A DNA stretch of 64,000 nucleotides from Sulfuricurvum sp. (GTDB lineage: Bacteria > Campylobacterota > Campylobacteria > Campylobacterales > Sulfurimonadaceae), in assembly GCF_023229695.1 (NCBI RefSeq), contig NZ_JALNYS010000018.1, positions 5,431-69,430 of the forward strand, written 5' to 3'. Positions 24,668-33,560 of this stretch are shown here, piece by piece. The notes under the pieces are model-generated. The model had not been told where the DNA came from and ran no database searches. It saw nothing but the letters and a program-made list of their open reading frames with translations. How positions within the stretch are numbered: the first letter of the stretch is position 1; the number at the start of each line of letters is the position of its first letter. A program made the position numbers and the translations under genes.

Positions 24668-25204
24668 TTAATATGCGTTTCGCAGAACAACGCCGATAAA
24701 AATGGCAATAACACCCAAAACGATATTCACCGGCACCATGTATTGGGCGATCACCCCCAGCAACGCTTTGGCTTTGGCAACGTTCCCTTCCGCCAAAGCG
24801 ATCTCGGCTTTGCGGCGGCGAAACATCATCGCAGCAAGGTTCAGCGCCATCACCAACCAAATCGCCTCTTTGATGTGGACCGTATTGTAAAGACTCATCG
24901 CATAATCGTCGATCACGTTTCCGTTTGGATCAAGTGCCGCAGCACGAAATCCCAGACCGACCGCCATAATGACCGCTGTCGTAATCAAAACCAGCACAAA
25001 CGGCCAGACAATCGTAAAAAGGCGTTTCAGGGTATGGGCCGCCCGCTCCAAACGGAGTTTCGGATCGGTAATCTCACCGAGTGCCTGATGGGTTGCAAAA
25101 CGGATCGCAACCATCCCCCCGACCCAGATGACGGCACTGAGCACGTGCAAAAATACGATTAGGGTCCGATGCTCGGCAAACAACTGATAGAGAAAATCTT
25201 TCAT
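24668..25204 (-). CDS. CopD-like integral membrane protein
   Basis: A 178-residue protein with four likely membrane helices (VFLHVLSAVIWVGGMVAIRF; VWPFVLVLITTAVIMAVGLG; IKEAIWLVMALNLAAMMF; PVNIVLGVIAIFIGVVL). The first helix with its histidine and WVGG resembles CopD/DUF-type haem or copper-handling membrane proteins. The ATG at 25204 has AAAGGA upstream. It heads the run maf, M48, bioF, ABC ATPase, PBP. Function uncertain. Confidence 0.7.
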   Translation of the reverse strand: MKDFLYQLFAEHRTLIVFLHVLSAVIWVGGMVAIRFATHQALGEITDPKLRLERAAHTLKRLFTIVWPFVLVLITTAVIMAVGLGFRAAALDPNGNVIDDYAMSLYNTVHIKEAIWLVMALNLAAMMFRRRKAEIALAEGNVAKAKALLGVIAQYMVPVNIVLGVIAIFIGVVLRNAY

Positions 25205-25218
25205 ACTATTCCTTTTCA

Positions 25219-25268
25219 TACGCCAAGAGGGCAAAGCCCCTTTGGCTACGTTAACACTGGGTTTACTT
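25219..25268 (-). repeat. Dispersed palindromic repeat, inverted orientation
   Basis: CGCC, an imperfect hairpin around GGGCAAAGCCCC, then GGCTACGTTAACACTGGGTT. On the minus strand this is AACCCAGTGTTAACGTAGCC plus a stem plus GGCG, the layout of the other family members. It shares the variant segment CTACGTTAACACTGGGTT with the copy at 59404-59465. It lies between alaS and the CopD-like gene. Confidence 0.65.
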
Positions 25269-25289
25269 CTAAAGTCAAGCCCATCTTTC

Positions 25290-27842
25290 TTACGAAAGTT
25301 CTTGGGTCACATACGCCAATGCCGCAGCTTGCGCTTCACCGATTTTCGAGGGATCTTTTCCCCCTGCTTGAGCAAAATCGGGGCGCCCGCCTCCGCCTCC
25401 GCCAACGATCGGGGCGATCGCTTTGACCCACTCCCCTGCTTTGAGCGATGAATTTTTAACACCGCTGGCGAGTAAGACTTTATCGTCCTTGATTTGGAAC
25501 AGCATGACGCAAATGGAATCGTGACTGTTTTTCAGCTCATCGATCCGCTCTTTGATATCCCCGGCACCCAGCTGCGCGATCACAACGGCGGTATTGCCCA
25601 TCATCGTTATACTTAGTTCCTCTTTAGAGGCTGAAGCCAGCGATGCCATTTCGGTTTTAAGGGTTTTAACCTGCTCTTTCAGGCGATCGATTCCGGCAAG
25701 AATATCCCGGTTTTTGACCGACACTTCAACCTCTTCGATCAAATGGCGGTTTGCTTTAAAGAGATTGTAAGCCGCATTGCCGCACACCGCTTCGATACGG
25801 CGTACGCCGGCACTCACGCCGCTCTCTTTGGTGATAATGAACATCCCGATAACCGCCGTATTGGCGACATGGGTACCGCCGCAAAATTCGACCGAAGCTC
25901 CGCCGAAATCGACGACACGGACCCTATCTCCGTATTTTTCGCCAAACTGCGCTTTTGCGCCGCTCTTTTTGGCCTCCTCGATACTCATCTCACGCGTTTT
26001 CCCCTCAAGGGCATGGAGAATATGGTGATTGACCCGCTCTTCGACCGATGCGATCTCTTCGTGCGAGAGAGCTTTGGGATGGGAGAAATCGAAACGGAGA
26101 CGGTTGTGCTCCACCAATGATCCGGCCTGAGAGATGTGTTCTCCGAGAAGTTCATACAATGCCGCGTGCAGCAAATGGGTCGCCGAGTGGTGTTTCTCGA
26201 TTTCGTTACGCGAAATATCCACAACCGCTTCGATCATCTCGCCGACAGCGATCGTCTCACGTGTTTCGACGTGCGAGAGGTTGAGGCCGTGAAATTTTTT
26301 GGTATCGGTGACGGTTGCTTTATGCCCCAATACCCCGATATCTCCACTCTGTCCACCGCTCTCGGCATAAAACGGAGTCTGTTCCAACATGACCCACCCT
26401 TTATGACGGGCGTGAAGCTGATCGACCCGTTCAAAATTCTCACCCAGCAATGCCTGAATTTTTACCGGTGCCGTCGTGTAGCCGTATCCGATAAACGTGT
26501 TAACGCCGAAGGTTTCGAGAAGGGTCTTGAAATCTCCCTCGACGGCGGTATCTCCGGACCCTTTCCACGCTGCTTTCGCACGCTCGCGCTGGAGGCTCAT
26601 CAGCTGCTCGAATTTTTCGACGTCCAGACCGAGATTCTTCTCCCGAAGCATATCTTCGGTCAAATCGAGGGGAAATCCAAACGTATCGTAGAGTTTGAAC
26701 GCTACCTCACCGCTGAATACTTTATCCGTCGTGTTCAGCTCTTCATTAAACAGTTCGATCCCCGATGCGATTGTTTTAAAGAATCGCTCCTCTTCAAGCA
26801 TAATCTGCTCTTTAACCACAGCCAGTTTTTCGTTCAGATACGGATAGGTTTTCCCCATCAGCTCCGCAACCGTATCGGCCACTTCAAACATAAACGGTTT
26901 GGTAAATCCGAGGAGGTATCCGTGACGTACCGCACGGCGCAAAATCCGGCGAAGGACATATCCGCGCCCCTCATTCGAGAAATTGACCCCTTGAGAGAGG
27001 AGAAACATGACGGTACGGATATGGTCGGCAATGACGCGGTACGATGCGCCGCTGGCATAGGTGTAAGGTTTGCCGATAAGGGCTTCGACTTTACGGATGA
27101 TCGGCATAAAAAGGGACGAATCGTAGTTGCTCAATGCCCCCTCTAACACTGCCGTAGCCCGTTCCAGTCCCATCCCCGTATCAATCGACGGTTTCGGTAA
27201 CGGCTTAAGTTCCCCCTTCGCATTACGCTCATACTGCATGAAAACAAGGTTCCAGATTTCCAAGAAACGATCCCCGTCGCCCCCCATGTAATCTTCAGGC
27301 CCGTTGAAATGTTCCGCACCCTGATCGATGAAGATTTCCGAACACGGTCCGCACGGTCCGGTATCTCCCATCTGCCAAAAATTGTCTTTGTCACCGAGAC
27401 GGACAATCCGATCCGCCGCAATGTGTTTTTTCCAGATTGTTTCGGCCTCATCGTCGCTCTCATGGACCGTCACCCAGAGTTTCTCGACGGGAAGTTTCAT
27501 CACTTGCGTAATAAATTCCCATCCGTAGGCAATCGCCTCTTCTTTGAAATAGTCGCCGAAACTAAAGTTGCCCAACATCTCGAAAAACGTGTGGTGGCGG
27601 GCCGTATGGCCGACATTTTCTAAATCGTTATGTTTACCGCCGGCACGCAAACAAGTCTGAGCACTCGTCGCTCTCGGATTCGCCGGGATGGGGATATCCC
27701 CGGTAAAGATCGACTTGAACGGGACCATCCCCGCATTGGTAAAAAGGAGGGTCGCATCGTCCGGGACAAGAGGAGAACTCCCTACACGCTCATGTTGTTT
27801 TGATTCAAAAAAGGCCAAAAAGGCTTCACGGACATCCATCAT
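25290..27842 (-). CDS. alaS: Alanyl-tRNA synthetase
   Basis: AlaRS, 850 residues. The class II catalytic domain comes first (TSAQTCLRAGGKHNDLENVG, ARHHTFFEMLGNFSFGDYF), then the tRNA-recognition region. The editing domain has the zinc ligands HSATHLLH and CGGTHV, and the C-terminal DHHA1 domain has a glycine-rich segment (IVGGGGGGRPDFAQAGG). It charges tRNA-Ala and clears mischarged Ser and Gly. Full length; the ATG-ATG start is at 27842. A minus-strand TATAAT is at 27880-27875. Confidence 0.97.
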   Translation of the reverse strand: MMDVREAFLAFFESKQHERVGSSPLVPDDATLLFTNAGMVPFKSIFTGDIPIPANPRATSAQTCLRAGGKHNDLENVGHTARHHTFFEMLGNFSFGDYFKEEAIAYGWEFITQVMKLPVEKLWVTVHESDDEAETIWKKHIAADRIVRLGDKDNFWQMGDTGPCGPCSEIFIDQGAEHFNGPEDYMGGDGDRFLEIWNLVFMQYERNAKGELKPLPKPSIDTGMGLERATAVLEGALSNYDSSLFMPIIRKVEALIGKPYTYASGASYRVIADHIRTVMFLLSQGVNFSNEGRGYVLRRILRRAVRHGYLLGFTKPFMFEVADTVAELMGKTYPYLNEKLAVVKEQIMLEEERFFKTIASGIELFNEELNTTDKVFSGEVAFKLYDTFGFPLDLTEDMLREKNLGLDVEKFEQLMSLQRERAKAAWKGSGDTAVEGDFKTLLETFGVNTFIGYGYTTAPVKIQALLGENFERVDQLHARHKGWVMLEQTPFYAESGGQSGDIGVLGHKATVTDTKKFHGLNLSHVETRETIAVGEMIEAVVDISRNEIEKHHSATHLLHAALYELLGEHISQAGSLVEHNRLRFDFSHPKALSHEEIASVEERVNHHILHALEGKTREMSIEEAKKSGAKAQFGEKYGDRVRVVDFGGASVEFCGGTHVANTAVIGMFIITKESGVSAGVRRIEAVCGNAAYNLFKANRHLIEEVEVSVKNRDILAGIDRLKEQVKTLKTEMASLASASKEELSITMMGNTAVVIAQLGAGDIKERIDELKNSHDSICVMLFQIKDDKVLLASGVKNSSLKAGEWVKAIAPIVGGGGGGRPDFAQAGGKDPSKIGEAQAAALAYVTQELS

Positions 27843-27874
27843 AGGTTACTCACTAGTGTAGATAAAATTACGCG

Positions 27875-27880
27875 ATTATA
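27875..27880 (-). promoter_or_regulatory. Putative -10 box of alaS
   Basis: TATAAT on the minus strand within GCTATAATCGCG, 33 bp before the alaS start. An identical GCTATAATCACG-type context precedes leuA. No strong -35 is seen, which is common in Campylobacterota. Confidence 0.55.
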
Positions 27881-27911
27881 GCGAAGATGGAGTTAAAGAG
27901 GAATTAGAGCT

Positions 27912-28145
27912 TTATACGGCTTTTTCGTAAAGCCGTTCGGGGGCAATGTCTACTTCTCCATCCCATACCAATGTTCCATAATCAATCGTAAATTTTTTAA
28001 AATAGTCGATATGACCGAAATTGGCAAACACTCCGCCGCGCTTTGTGTATTCGCTCAAATCAACAATTCCGTGTTTACCATCTTCAAACGTCATATCGAT
28101 TTTGTAATCGTGCAAATAATGGGCATCGACAACGGTATATTTCAT
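27912..28145 (-). CDS. DUF2442 protein
   Basis: A 77-residue protein of the DUF2442 type (YKIDMTFEDGKHGIVDLSEY, then FKKFTIDYGTLVWDGEVDIAPE). The ATG at 28145 fits the family start; the longer frame overlaps the DUF4160 gene. DUF2442 genes are very often found directly after DUF4160 genes, as here, and the pair is suspected to be toxin-antitoxin-like, but the activity is not established. AT-rich compared with the flanking alaS and leuA. Confidence 0.85.
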   Translation of the reverse strand: MKYTVVDAHYLHDYKIDMTFEDGKHGIVDLSEYTKRGGVFANFGHIDYFKKFTIDYGTLVWDGEVDIAPERLYEKAV

Positions 28146-28156
28146 TTTACTACTCC

Positions 28157-28417
28157 TTATTTCAAGGGTTCGATTTTTTCCGGTCTTTGATCGTTTTGAG
28201 CCAATTCCCAATCTCTAGCCAGCTCATCTTTGTGTGCTAATGCCCATTCGACGATCAATCCTGCCCCTTTAGGTGGGAGTTTCCCCTCGGTAATCGCCAA
28301 ATCGGCGATTCGTATCACCGCATTATACTCATTGTATTCTACATGAAAATGAGGTGGATTATGTTCATCATAAAACATCATCACCCGTATTCCATAAAAT
28401 CGGCTAATTTCAGGCAT
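28157..28417 (-). CDS. DUF4160 protein
   Basis: An 86-residue protein with the DUF4160 signature: MPEISRFYGIRVMMFYDEH followed by NPPHFHVEY. The ATG at 28417 has AGGGAG at ideal spacing; an in-frame TTG two codons earlier is not needed. It is first of the DUF4160-DUF2442 pair, with 11 bp to the next start. The conserved histidines suggest metal or nucleotide chemistry, but no function is proven. Confidence 0.85.
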   Translation of the reverse strand: MPEISRFYGIRVMMFYDEHNPPHFHVEYNEYNAVIRIADLAITEGKLPPKGAGLIVEWALAHKDELARDWELAQNDQRPEKIEPLK

Positions 28418-28469
28418 CGTCAACTCCCTTTTTATAGGTCATTGTAACGATGCACTATCTGTAGATGAA

Positions 28470-28475
28470 ATTATA
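28470..28475 (-). promoter_or_regulatory. Putative -10 box of the DUF4160-DUF2442 operon
   Basis: TATAAT on the minus strand (GCAATATAATTTC), about 50 bp before the DUF4160 start. The divergent DUF2158 gene has its own TATAAT on the plus strand at 28550-28555. Confidence 0.4.
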
Positions 28476-28549
28476 TTGCATTTTGAAATAAATTCAATCG
28501 AGTGAAGATTGAATACATAACACCTATTCTAAATTAATTAAAAATAACT

Positions 28550-28555
28550 TATAAT
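28550..28555 (+). promoter_or_regulatory. Putative -10 box of the DUF2158 gene
   Basis: TATAAT in a very AT-rich stretch, about 30 bp before the small gene at 28587 and its strong Shine-Dalgarno AAAGGAG. Confidence 0.45.
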
Positions 28556-28586
28556 AATTAAATTTTAATGAAAGGAGAAAAAATAT

Positions 28587-28766
28587 ATGTTCAAAAAAGG
28601 TGATGTTGTTGAACTTAAATCAGGTAGCCCTAAAATGACTATCAAAGAGATTGAAGAAAGTAATGAATGCTTTTGCGTATGGTTTGTTAATAGTAAACCT
28701 GAATATGGTACTTTTGAAGATGCACTTCTGAAAAAAGTAGAAGAAGCTCCAGTAGCTATTGTTTAA
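28587..28766 (+). CDS. DUF2158 (YodC-like) small protein
   Basis: A 59-residue protein with the YodC/DUF2158 pattern: MFKKGDVVELKSGSPKMTI at the start, then CFCVWFVNS in the middle. It begins after a strong AAAGGAG. Family members are small beta-barrel-like proteins, frequent in accessory DNA, with no proven role. It lies divergent from the DUF4160-DUF2442 pair in an AT-rich patch between two housekeeping genes, suggesting acquired DNA. Confidence 0.8.
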   Translation: MFKKGDVVELKSGSPKMTIKEIEESNECFCVWFVNSKPEYGTFEDALLKKVEEAPVAIV

Positions 28767-28773
28767 AAGCTGG

Positions 28774-28793
28774 ATTCCCGCTTTCGCGGGAAT
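28774..28793. repeat. ATTCCCGC...GCGGGAAT palindrome
   Basis: A perfect 8-bp inverted repeat with loop TTTC, preceded by CTGG and followed by GACGG. This ATTCCC/GGGAAT form resembles dRS3-type dispersed repeats of Neisseria and other proteobacteria. It lies between the converging ends of the DUF2158 gene and leuA, and may also serve as a terminator. Confidence 0.6.
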
Positions 28794-28804
28794 GACGGAA
28801 GAAG

Positions 28805-30472
28805 TTACGAAAACGCTCGATTAAGCGCACTAAACATCGCTTTGATCGAGGCAACCGTAATATCATTATCACACCCTACCCCGAAAAATTTCTCCAAACT
28901 CTCCGTCTGAATCTCGATATACGCGACCGCTTCGGCGCTGGAAAGCTCTCCGCGTGAATGCTCGCTGTAGGAAAGGATTTTAAAGTTGTGCGAATATTCC
29001 ACCATCAACGCATTTTTACACGCATCGATCGGACCGTTCCCCTGCCCTTCGCTTCGGATGACTTTGCCGTTATGGGTGTATTCCAACACACATTTGGCGG
29101 AGTGCTCTTTGGCACTCTCAGAGATCACCGAATAATCGACGAATTCGATGTCATGCGGCTCGCCGAAATAGGTTTTCTCGAAAATTTCCAGAATTTCTTC
29201 GCTGGTCAGCTCTCGGCCCGCTTCGTCGGTCACCTGCTGAACGATACGCCCGATCTCAGGGTGCATTTTCTTCGGCAATGAATAGCCGAATTTATCTTCG
29301 AGGACGTACGCTACGCCCCCTTTGCCCGACTGGGAATTGATACGGATAATCCCCTCGTAATTGCGCCCCACGTCCTGCGGATCGATAGGGAGATACGGTA
29401 CTTCCCAAAACGGATCCTCTTTGGCACGCTGATACGCCAACCCTTTGTTGATCGCGTCTTGATGTGAGCCTGAAAACGCCGTGTAAACGAGTTCACCCAC
29501 ATACGGATGACGCTCATGGGTTTTCATATCGGTACACTCTTCGACGACGCGAACGACCGTCTCCAAATCGCTGAAATCCAGCTCCGGATCGACCCCTTGG
29601 GTGTACATATTCAGCGCCAGGGTAATGATATCGACGTTCCCGGTCCGCTCACCGTTGGAGAGCAACGTCCCCTCGACACGATCCGCCCCCGCCAACAACG
29701 CCAATTCGGTCGCCGCTACGGAGGTTCCGCGATCGTTATGAGTGTGGGTCGAGATCAATACGTGCTCACGGTTGGTGAGATGACGGCTCATCCACTCGAT
29801 CTGATCGGCATAAACGTTCGGTGTCGCCATTTCAACCGTTGCCGGAAGATTGATAACCACTTTACGATCCGGTCCGATTCCCCATCGATCCGTTACCGCA
29901 TTACAGATACGGGCGGCAAACTCCAACTCCGTCCCCGTAAAACTCTCAGGAGAGTATTCAAGCATGATCTCGCCGTCGTGCTTGGCCGCACGGGCTTTGA
30001 CCATATCAACACCCTCTAACGCCAATGCGATAATCTCGTCTTGCTCTTTTCCGAAGACGATCTTACGCTGTGCGACCGAGGTGGAGTTGTACAGATGGAC
30101 GATCGCTTTTTTCACCCCCGCTAACGCTTCGAAGGTTTTGTCGATCAGATGTTCGCGCGCCTGAACGAGGACTTGAACCGTGACGTCATCGGGGATCAAC
30201 TTTTGCTCGACGAGGGTGCGTAAAAAGTCAAATTCCACCTTTGATGCGGAAGGGAATCCCACTTCTATATTTTTAAATCCGAGTTTCAGCAAGAGGGTGA
30301 AGAGTGAGAGTTTTTGGTCCAGATTCATCGGCGTGATCAACGCCTGATTACCGTCACGAAGATCGACACTGCACCAAGTAGGGGCGTGTGTAATGGTTCG
30401 GGTAGGCCAAATACGGTTTGGCAAATCGACTTGCGGATAAGGGCGGTATTTGCCCGTAGACATGTTTTTCAT
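28805..30472 (-). CDS. leuA: 2-isopropylmalate synthase (long form)
   Basis: LeuA, 555 residues, first committed enzyme of leucine synthesis (acetyl-CoA plus 2-oxoisovalerate). The TIM-barrel start CSVDLRDGNQAL carries the catalytic Arg-Asp; STHTHNDRGTSVAAT holds the metal-binding His pair; NGERTGNVD follows. The C-terminal part is the LeuA regulatory domain for leucine feedback. The sequence is of the type common in actinobacteria (PYPQVDLPNRIWPTR opening) rather than the E. coli type. A minus-strand TATAAT lies at 30538-30533. Confidence 0.95.
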   Translation of the reverse strand: MKNMSTGKYRPYPQVDLPNRIWPTRTITHAPTWCSVDLRDGNQALITPMNLDQKLSLFTLLLKLGFKNIEVGFPSASKVEFDFLRTLVEQKLIPDDVTVQVLVQAREHLIDKTFEALAGVKKAIVHLYNSTSVAQRKIVFGKEQDEIIALALEGVDMVKARAAKHDGEIMLEYSPESFTGTELEFAARICNAVTDRWGIGPDRKVVINLPATVEMATPNVYADQIEWMSRHLTNREHVLISTHTHNDRGTSVAATELALLAGADRVEGTLLSNGERTGNVDIITLALNMYTQGVDPELDFSDLETVVRVVEECTDMKTHERHPYVGELVYTAFSGSHQDAINKGLAYQRAKEDPFWEVPYLPIDPQDVGRNYEGIIRINSQSGKGGVAYVLEDKFGYSLPKKMHPEIGRIVQQVTDEAGRELTSEEILEIFEKTYFGEPHDIEFVDYSVISESAKEHSAKCVLEYTHNGKVIRSEGQGNGPIDACKNALMVEYSHNFKILSYSEHSRGELSSAEAVAYIEIQTESLEKFFGVGCDNDITVASIKAMFSALNRAFS

Positions 30473-30532
30473 GCGAAATTCCTTCTCTAAATTCTCTTCT
30501 CATTCCCCTTGCTGGTGACAAATGAGTGCGTG

Positions 30533-30538
30533 ATTATA
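30533..30538 (-). promoter_or_regulatory. Putative -10 box of leuA
   Basis: TATAAT on the minus strand within GCTATAATCACGC, about 60 bp before the leuA start, just past the end of the DedA gene. No leader peptide with leucine codons was recognised between it and leuA. Confidence 0.5.
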
Positions 30539-30560
30539 GCGAAAAGGGCTTTCAGACGCT

Positions 30561-31169
30561 TTAGAGTTTGTGTATCGAAGATTTCGATCTCCAAACATAA
30601 AGGGCGATGATCACGGCGACAACACCTGCCGTGATCATCGTTATCTCTTTCAGATACTTTCCGATCAAGGCTTCGTTATCGCCGATAAAATATCCGATCA
30701 GTGCCAAAACAGCACCCCAGATTCCGGCACCCAAAGCGGTATAGAGGCTAAAAAGGGATAAATTCATCCGTCCCAGCCCTGCCGGAATCGAAATCAGCTG
30801 GCGCACCCCCGGGATCAAACGTCCGGTAAAGGTTGAAATGGCGCCGTGACGGAGAAAAAACCCATCCACTTTATCCAATGTTTCCGGTGAAATAAAAAAA
30901 TAACGGCCGTATTTATCTAAAAAACGGCGACCGATCCACAACGCTCCGAAATAATTGACGTACGCGCCGATCATCGAACCGGTCAAGCCGCTCACAATCA
31001 CCAACAGCAGGTTCATCTCCCCTTTTGACGCCAGATACCCCGCCGGTATCATCACCACTTCACTCGGAAACGGAATAAACGAACTCTCAACCGCCATCAG
31101 CAGTACGATTCCCATATATCCTAACCCCTGAACGATATCGACCAGATACTGTGTCAACTCAAGAAACAT
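30561..31169 (-). CDS. DedA-family membrane protein
   Basis: A 202-residue inner-membrane protein of the classical DedA type: AVESSFIPFPSEVVMIPAGY near the start, then GRLIPGVRQLISIPAGLGRM with the conserved GR..PG.R motif. DedA proteins move or scramble lipids such as undecaprenyl phosphate. Its start lies inside the 3' end of murG (11-bp overlap), which ties it to wall precursor synthesis. A second, more divergent family member is at 18670-19230. Confidence 0.92.
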   Translation of the reverse strand: MFLELTQYLVDIVQGLGYMGIVLLMAVESSFIPFPSEVVMIPAGYLASKGEMNLLLVIVSGLTGSMIGAYVNYFGALWIGRRFLDKYGRYFFISPETLDKVDGFFLRHGAISTFTGRLIPGVRQLISIPAGLGRMNLSLFSLYTALGAGIWGAVLALIGYFIGDNEALIGKYLKEITMITAGVVAVIIALYVWRSKSSIHKL

Positions 31170-32178
31170 CTTCAACAACCCTTGTAATAATATAATCCGC
31201 GCCGTTAGGGGAGATCAGCTCCCTTAGTTTTTCACTTTTGAGTGAAATATCACTCGACAAAGCCTCTTTTAATTTCTCGGAAATCCCCTCGCCCTGACGT
31301 TCGCACCACCCCACCTGATGTTCGACAATATAGCGGGCATTGTGGTACTGATGATCGGCTGCGGCATACGGATAGGGGATAAAAAAAGCGGGAACCCGGG
31401 CAGCACAAAGCTCCCACAGCGTACTCGCCCCGGAACGGCTGATCGCAACATCGCTCTGCTCGATCAGCGAAGCGATTTGAGAGGTAAATCCGTACACGTC
31501 GGCACCGATCCCTAGCTGGCGGTACGCGGTTTTAACCCGTTCCTCCTCTTTGGCCCCGCATTGATGGATGATCCGTATCCCCCGCTCATTCAGCCACACG
31601 GCTATTTCCAAAGCCAGATCGTTGATGAATTTCGCCCCCTGCGATCCCCCCAGAAAAATGACTGTTTTGACCTCGCTGCGGATATAGGCATGGTGAAAAT
31701 AGCGCTCATTCACGGGATAATCGCACCGATGTTCCCCCTCTTCATATGAGCTGAAAAATCCTTTTGCATACGGACGCAAAAGGGTGTTTAATTTTCCGGT
31801 TACCGCATTTTGTTCATGGATATAGAGGGGAATTTTACTCATAACGGCGGCCAGCGCCGCAGGAGCCGCCGAAAATCCCCCGACACTCACCACCGCATCG
31901 GCAGAAAAATCACGCAATATCTCCCGCGATTTAAGAACGGCCTTAAAGATTTTCCACACCGCCCCGAGTTTTCCGAACCCTTTTTTATTCACGACACCGG
32001 ATGTCTCCAAAAAGTGCCCTTTTTCAAACACGGCGCCATCGCCGAACCACTGCCGATCCTGTCCCGACGTCGAACCGATAAACATGACGTTGACGCCCCG
32101 CTTTTTTGCCGCCTCGGCCAATGCGAGGGCGATAACGAGGTGCCCCCCCGTCCCCCCTCCGGTAAATACTATATTCAT
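31159..32178 (-). CDS. murG: UDP-GlcNAc:lipid I N-acetylglucosaminyltransferase
   Basis: MurG, 339 residues, makes lipid II on the cytoplasmic face of the inner membrane. The N-terminal glycine-rich loop FTGGGTGGHLVIALALAEA binds the lipid substrate; the C-terminal half has GGSQGAKFINDLA and SRSGASTLWEL for UDP-GlcNAc. It follows ftsW by about 70 bp, an order also seen in division/cell-wall clusters elsewhere, and overlaps the DedA gene. Confidence 0.95.
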   Translation of the reverse strand: MNIVFTGGGTGGHLVIALALAEAAKKRGVNVMFIGSTSGQDRQWFGDGAVFEKGHFLETSGVVNKKGFGKLGAVWKIFKAVLKSREILRDFSADAVVSVGGFSAAPAALAAVMSKIPLYIHEQNAVTGKLNTLLRPYAKGFFSSYEEGEHRCDYPVNERYFHHAYIRSEVKTVIFLGGSQGAKFINDLALEIAVWLNERGIRIIHQCGAKEEERVKTAYRQLGIGADVYGFTSQIASLIEQSDVAISRSGASTLWELCAARVPAFFIPYPYAAADHQYHNARYIVEHQVGWCERQGEGISEKLKEALSSDISLKSEKLRELISPNGADYIITRVVEDVS

Positions 32179-32250
32179 ACACCTCTCCTCTACGATACCC
32201 CGATGTTTACTGCTCTCAGCGGACGTTGCCGATACGAACCTCTGTTTTTC

Positions 32251-33429
32251 TCATTTTTTGTCTCCGGGTTTGTAGACAATTTTTTTCGAAAGCATCAGCA
32301 CCATTCCGATCCCGATAGCCGAAGCCATCATCGCCGATCCTCCGTAACTCAGAAAAGGGACCGATATCCCCTTGATCGGGGTTAATCCGCTGATTCCGTA
32401 GGCATTGACCATAAAGGCAAACGTGATCAAAAGCCCTACCCCAAGACTGAACAGATACGCCGTATCGTTATGGGAACGGTTGGCGATTTTAAACAAACGG
32501 TGGAGAATCATAATAAAAAGAAAGGTGACCGTAAAAACCCCGATAAATCCGAATTCCTCGGCAATCCCCGCCAGGACAAAGTCGGTATGCACTTCACTCA
32601 AAAACCCGAGTTTAAACGTCCCCCCTCCGAGTCCCGTTCCGAAAATTCCGCCGTTATGGATCGCATTGAGCGAGTGGCCGATCTGATACGCCTCTTCCCC
32701 GTTTTCAATCCGCAGGTGCTCCGCGATCGGTTCAGGCAAAAAAGCGAGGATCGTACTTTGCGCCGTGGCCCACCATGACAAAATACGGTTAATCCGGTGT
32801 TCGGAAGTGAGGATGAAAAAAAGGAAAAACGAGACCGAACCGCCGATGAGGGTCATGAAAAATCGAAAACTGCTCCCGGCAAAAAAGAGCATAAAGGCCA
32901 GAGTCAGTGCCAGTACGATGACCTGCCCCAGGTCGTTTTGCAAAATGGCGATCAAAAACATCACCAGAATAAAAATCGCGGCATACGGCAAAAAACGTTT
33001 AAACTCTTCGACCACCCCCATATTACCGTGATGGCCGAGTTTACGGGAAAAACTCCATGCCAGAAAGTAGACGAATCCGATTTTGAAATACTCGACCGGA
33101 GCGAGGGAAAAACCCCCCAGCTTAATCCACCGCTTTGCCCCTCCCACTTCGCTGACCAAAGAGGCGGGGAGAAAGGGCATAACCAGCATCAGAATCATCC
33201 CGCCGAAAAAGAGGGTCAACCCAAGACGATGAAGCCAGATATCGGGATCAAGCTGTGCCAGTCCCCACATCAAAAAGATTGAGAGCACCGCAACGATCAA
33301 TTCACGGATCACAAAGTGAAAAGAGTTGTATTCAAACAATACCACGGTGTACGCCGTAAGGGTATAAGAGCAGATGACACCGATCGTGATCAGGGCCGTC
33401 GTTAAAAGAAACAATTTTTTATCAGGCAT
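32251..33429 (-). CDS. ftsW: SEDS-family peptidoglycan polymerase FtsW
   Basis: A 392-residue protein with about ten membrane helices and SEDS features: WIKLGGFSLAPVEYFKIGF, FGTGLGGGTFKLGFLSEVHTD, and a C-terminal SGLTPIKGISVPFLSYGGS. It polymerises septal glycan together with a class B PBP. Placement before murG, and divergent from the operon that ends in ftsI, favours FtsW over RodA. The same divergent arrangement is known in Helicobacter. Confidence 0.9.
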   Translation of the reverse strand: MPDKKLFLLTTALITIGVICSYTLTAYTVVLFEYNSFHFVIRELIVAVLSIFLMWGLAQLDPDIWLHRLGLTLFFGGMILMLVMPFLPASLVSEVGGAKRWIKLGGFSLAPVEYFKIGFVYFLAWSFSRKLGHHGNMGVVEEFKRFLPYAAIFILVMFLIAILQNDLGQVIVLALTLAFMLFFAGSSFRFFMTLIGGSVSFFLFFILTSEHRINRILSWWATAQSTILAFLPEPIAEHLRIENGEEAYQIGHSLNAIHNGGIFGTGLGGGTFKLGFLSEVHTDFVLAGIAEEFGFIGVFTVTFLFIMILHRLFKIANRSHNDTAYLFSLGVGLLITFAFMVNAYGISGLTPIKGISVPFLSYGGSAMMASAIGIGMVLMLSKKIVYKPGDKK

Positions 33430-33501
33430 TTTTGGACTTATTAAATGTATAATTTGCGCAAGTATATCGCTCTTTAGATAAAGAGTTCGATTAAATGGTT
33501 T

Positions 33502-33517
33502 TGGAATGAATCTTGCT
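33502..33517 (+). promoter_or_regulatory. Sigma-54 promoter of the flgBC-fliE operon
   Basis: TTGGAATG-AATC-TTGCT: GG at 503-504 and GC at 515-516 (in 33503-33516) are spaced by exactly 10 bases, as required for RpoN. It lies 44 bp before flgB. In Campylobacter and Helicobacter middle flagellar genes, including flgB, depend on sigma-54 and the FlgSR system. Confidence 0.8.
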
Positions 33518-33560
33518 TATCATTTAAGAATCGAAAATATACGGAAAAAGGGGGCAGATT

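Noticed and set aside
28774..28793. attC or integron-type recombination site
   Set aside because: A short perfect stem without the R'/R'' core sites or an integrase nearby.
30473..30560. Leucine leader peptide attenuator before leuA
   Set aside because: No small frame rich in leucine codons and no alternative hairpins could be seen in the short spacer.
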